Part shown: positions 6,060 through 8,025 of the stretch, piece after piece
Layout: every line of letters starts with the position of its first letter
Position numbering within the stretch: the first letter of the stretch is position 1
Assembly: GCA_002422665.1 (NCBI GenBank)
Contig: DITA01000016.1
Span: 1-8,025, forward strand
Direction of reading: 5' to 3'
Source: Cloacibacterium caeni_C
GTDB taxonomy: Bacteria > Bacteroidota > Bacteroidia > Flavobacteriales > Weeksellaceae
Length of the DNA stretch: 8,025 bases
Notes under the pieces: generated by a model
The model's database searches: none
Seen by the model: the letters and a program-made list of their open reading frames with translations, nothing else
What the model was told of the DNA's origin: nothing
Made by a program: the position numbers and the translations under genes

Positions 6060-6344
6060 ATTATTTTATAGATTATAATCTTTCTAAAATAGACTGCTGA
6101 TGAACTCCATTATTTTCATCACGATTTCTAAGACAAATTGTATCATAATTTCAAGTGTTTTTTGTTTGTTTTATGTGAGTTTCATTCACTTAGCGAAGGT
6201 ATTAATTATTTTTAATTTTAAAATATTTTAAATGTTAAAATTTTATAAAATCTTGAAAAACATCTTTCACTTCGGCTACTTAGTTTCTAGTGTAGGGTTG
6301 CGGAAGTTTCTGTTGTTATCATCAGCAACCCAACTAAACTAGAA
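6060..6344. other. noncoding intergenic region, AT-rich
   Basis: 285 bp between the acyltransferase promoter and the PspC gene stop with no convincing gene on either strand. It has a strongly AT-rich middle containing a perfect 16-nt palindrome (6217-6232, TTTAAAATATTTTAAA) and a 10-nt palindrome (6236-6245). Its right end is the inverted repeat listed separately. Except for its far left end, which should hold the -33 region of the acyltransferase promoter, I assign it no function. Confidence 0.6.
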
Positions 6345-6345
6345 C
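6281..6345. repeat. imperfect inverted repeat / structured element after the PspC gene
   Basis: GGGTTGC (6295-6301) and GCAACCC (6325-6331) are perfect complements around a 23-nt loop. Outside them CTAGT (6287-6291) pairs with ACTAG (6338-6342), or alternatively TAGTTT (6281-6286) with AAACTA (6336-6341), giving a long interrupted stem of about 12 pairs. It starts at the PspC stop codon. No T tract follows closely on the minus strand; the nearest T5 run is about 30 nt beyond. It may act as an mRNA 3' structure or weak terminator for the PspC gene, or be a dispersed intergenic repeat. Confidence 0.5.
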
Positions 6346-8025
6346 TATTTATTTTTGGTGTTAATTTCTATTTTAGAATCGCCATCTTTAATTGAAATAT
6401 TAAGGTCTTTTAAATTTTCTAAGTCTTTTAGACTGTTAATATTTTTGATGTCTTTTTCTAAAATGCTGTCTGCAACTTTTTTAGGATATTTTTTTCCGTT
6501 GATAATTACACTGTCAGCATTTTCAGAATCATATTCTATTGTAGTTCCGTTGATATTGATTTTATTTTTTTCGATAACGATATCTCCATTTTCATTGTTG
6601 TTATTTTCATCATCATCATCTATTCCGTTTGCATTAAGGTCACCGTTTACATTAAGATGTTCGTTTCCTTTTGCAACTTTCATGTCTTTAGGAACTACCA
6701 ATTCATAATCTACACTGTAATGTCTGAATCTGTATTGGTAAGGATAACTTACGAAATTTGGTAATAAAATTTTGTTGCCTACCACTTCTACAGGAACATT
6801 AAGTTCTAGAGGTTTATTGTAACCTTCCGCATATTTTTTAATGATGAGGTAAGGCTGAGTAATATTAGCATTTCTTACTACTTCTACGTTTGGATAATCT
6901 TCTTCGAAAACCATTTTCTTGTCAGAGAAAATATCATCATCATAAGCAGTATAATTCGCTGGAATGTTTACTTGTTTTTTGTCAATGATAAGACTGTCAG
7001 TTGGCTGAACATTGATAGAAATATTTTCAGTTTCTTCTTTGTCACCTTTGTAAGACATATCTATTTTTGCCATGTTTACTCCGAAATAAGTTCCCAAAAG
7101 AACAATTATTAAGAATAAACCACCTAATACATATCCTAAGTTTCTTAATTTAGTTTTAGGAGATAATAATTTGATGCTGATTAAGCTGAAAAGAACCGCA
7201 GGGAATAATGTTCCTAGTACAATGAGTGAAGAAAGGATGTATTTCATTCCGCCATCGTCAAACAAGAAGTTCATTTTGCTTACACCAGGAAAATCAGGAT
7301 TTCCAAATAAATTAAAAAAGAAAAATAAACCGATGATTGCTCCAAGTGCTAAGAAAGCGAAAATAGCACCGAAAAGAACTCTTAAAACGTTTAGCAATCC
7401 ACTACCAGCAGAAGTTACTACAGGTTTAGCTTCATTGTACATTTCACCCACTTTTGCAGTAGATTCATTGGCAAATTTTACGATATTGCTAGATTCTTCT
7501 TTTAAGTTGTCAAAATTCAAGGGTTTACCTTTCATTTTAAGGAAATCTGCTGCAGTTTCTGCTTTTGGAAGGATAATCCAAAATACTAAATATAAGAATA
7601 CGATGAGGGTAGTAGAGATTCCAGCGGTGAACAATCCTAAAAATGCTACACCAAACCAGATAACTCTCATCCAAGTTACGTCCATCCCGAAATAAGCAGC
7701 CAGACCAGAGCAAACACCTGCTAATTTCATATTTTCTGGATCACGGAACAGTTGTTTTTGCTGTGCCGAAGAAAAAGAAGGTCTTGATTTTTTATTGGCA
7801 GTTTTATCAGAAAAATAAGCTTCTTCTTGTTCTTCTATTACTTCTGGTTTACCAATTTGGGCAATTACTTTTTCTATATCATCATCATTTACCACTTCTC
7901 TTTTTCCCATGTTATCTTTTAGAATTTCTACAATTCTAATTTCGATATCATGCATAATTTCGTCTGCTTCTGATTCCTCTAGAGAACTTCTCAGTGCAGT
8001 GAGGTAGTCACTCAGTTTTATGTAT
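6345..8025 (-). CDS. PspC-domain membrane protein, N-terminus outside window
   Basis: Partial at the right edge. The open frame continues past the ATG at 7955 to the end of the window: 23 more codons read ...KLSDYLTALRSSLEESEADEI before MHDIEIRIVEIL. That is one continuous N-terminal helical domain of the kind that precedes PspC in flavobacteria, so this Met is internal. In the 559 visible residues: the helical domain (about 1-60); a PspC domain (about 91-155; LFRDPENMKLAGVCSGLAAYFG, then two helices ending WIILPKAET); further membrane helices at about 207-238, 261-288 and 295-315; then an exported beta-rich C-terminal region (about 320-559) with a D/N-rich stretch at about 462-481 and repetitive short strands (IVIEKNKININGTTIEYDSENADSV). 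PspC domains are associated with envelope-stress sensing in enterobacteria; in flavobacteria such large proteins are common, often next to a PadR-type regulator, and their role is not settled. Nothing visible shows its regulation. Confidence 0.9.
   Translation of the reverse strand, partial: YIKLSDYLTALRSSLEESEADEIMHDIEIRIVEILKDNMGKREVVNDDDIEKVIAQIGKPEVIEEQEEAYFSDKTANKKSRPSFSSAQQKQLFRDPENMKLAGVCSGLAAYFGMDVTWMRVIWFGVAFLGLFTAGISTTLIVFLYLVFWIILPKAETAADFLKMKGKPLNFDNLKEESSNIVKFANESTAKVGEMYNEAKPVVTSAGSGLLNVLRVLFGAIFAFLALGAIIGLFFFFNLFGNPDFPGVSKMNFLFDDGGMKYILSSLIVLGTLFPAVLFSLISIKLLSPKTKLRNLGYVLGGLFLIIVLLGTYFGVNMAKIDMSYKGDKEETENISINVQPTDSLIIDKKQVNIPANYTAYDDDIFSDKKMVFEEDYPNVEVVRNANITQPYLIIKKYAEGYNKPLELNVPVEVVGNKILLPNFVSYPYQYRFRHYSVDYELVVPKDMKVAKGNEHLNVNGDLNANGIDDDDENNNNENGDIVIEKNKININGTTIEYDSENADSVIINGKKYPKKVADSILEKDIKNINSLKDLENLKDLNISIKDGDSKIEINTKNK

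Noticed and set aside
6217..6245. AT-rich palindromes as an origin or binding site
   Set aside because: Pure A/T palindromes are expected by chance in DNA this AT-rich, with no supporting repeats.
6304..6330. Minus-strand CTGATGA followed by GAAAC, resembling a hammerhead ribozyme core
   Set aside because: No stem II can form between the two motifs, and no cleavage-site arrangement is present.
6328..6345. ACCCAAC / GTTGGGT resembling an integron attC core site
   Set aside because: No partner core site at the right distance, and no integrase or cassette is nearby.
7171..7695. 174-codon plus-strand frame opposite the PspC gene
   Set aside because: Shadow of a well-supported membrane protein gene; no family motifs and no promoter box.

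Overview
The window looks like a chromosomal segment of a low-GC member of the Bacteroidota, most likely a flavobacterium of the Weeksellaceae / Chryseobacterium type. Supporting signs: the Bacteroides aerotolerance (Bat) gene order, a menaquinone (men) gene pair, a large PspC-domain membrane protein with a C-terminal adhesin-like region, A-rich start regions with no Shine-Dalgarno sequence, and TAnnTTTG boxes (the Bacteroidota -7 element) in front of three genes. The genus is an inference from gene content; no rRNA or other marker is present.

Layout. Plus strand: the 3' end of batB (1-476), batC (600-1391) and batD (1395-3107) form the distal part of a Bat operon, with a likely internal promoter before batC. 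A MarC-family membrane protein (3153-3749) and a small two-helix membrane protein (3783-3980) follow, probably as a second unit. A perfect 28-nt palindrome (3983-4010) sits between two convergent genes and should terminate transcription in both directions. Minus strand, read from right to left: a three-gene unit of a PlsC-like acyltransferase (6000-5425), a hotdog thioesterase probably of the DHNA-CoA hydrolase type (5407-4979) and an isochorismate synthase (4979-4011). The last two overlap by one base and fit menaquinone biosynthesis. Further right on the minus strand is a PspC-domain protein (6345-8025) whose N-terminus lies outside the window.

The 285 bp between the acyltransferase promoter and the PspC gene contain no convincing gene. 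They hold AT-rich palindromes and an imperfect inverted repeat of about 65 nt that begins at the PspC stop codon.

Most of the window is ordinary core genome, and I see no new multi-gene system. The points most worth a second look are: the two upstream TTG starts that fall inside promoter boxes, the 9-bp dyad overlapping the expected transcription start of the acyltransferase gene, the altered HX4D motif of that acyltransferase, a possible calcium-binding loop in the PspC protein, and the structured element at 6281-6345. No mobile element, CRISPR array, tRNA or rRNA was seen.
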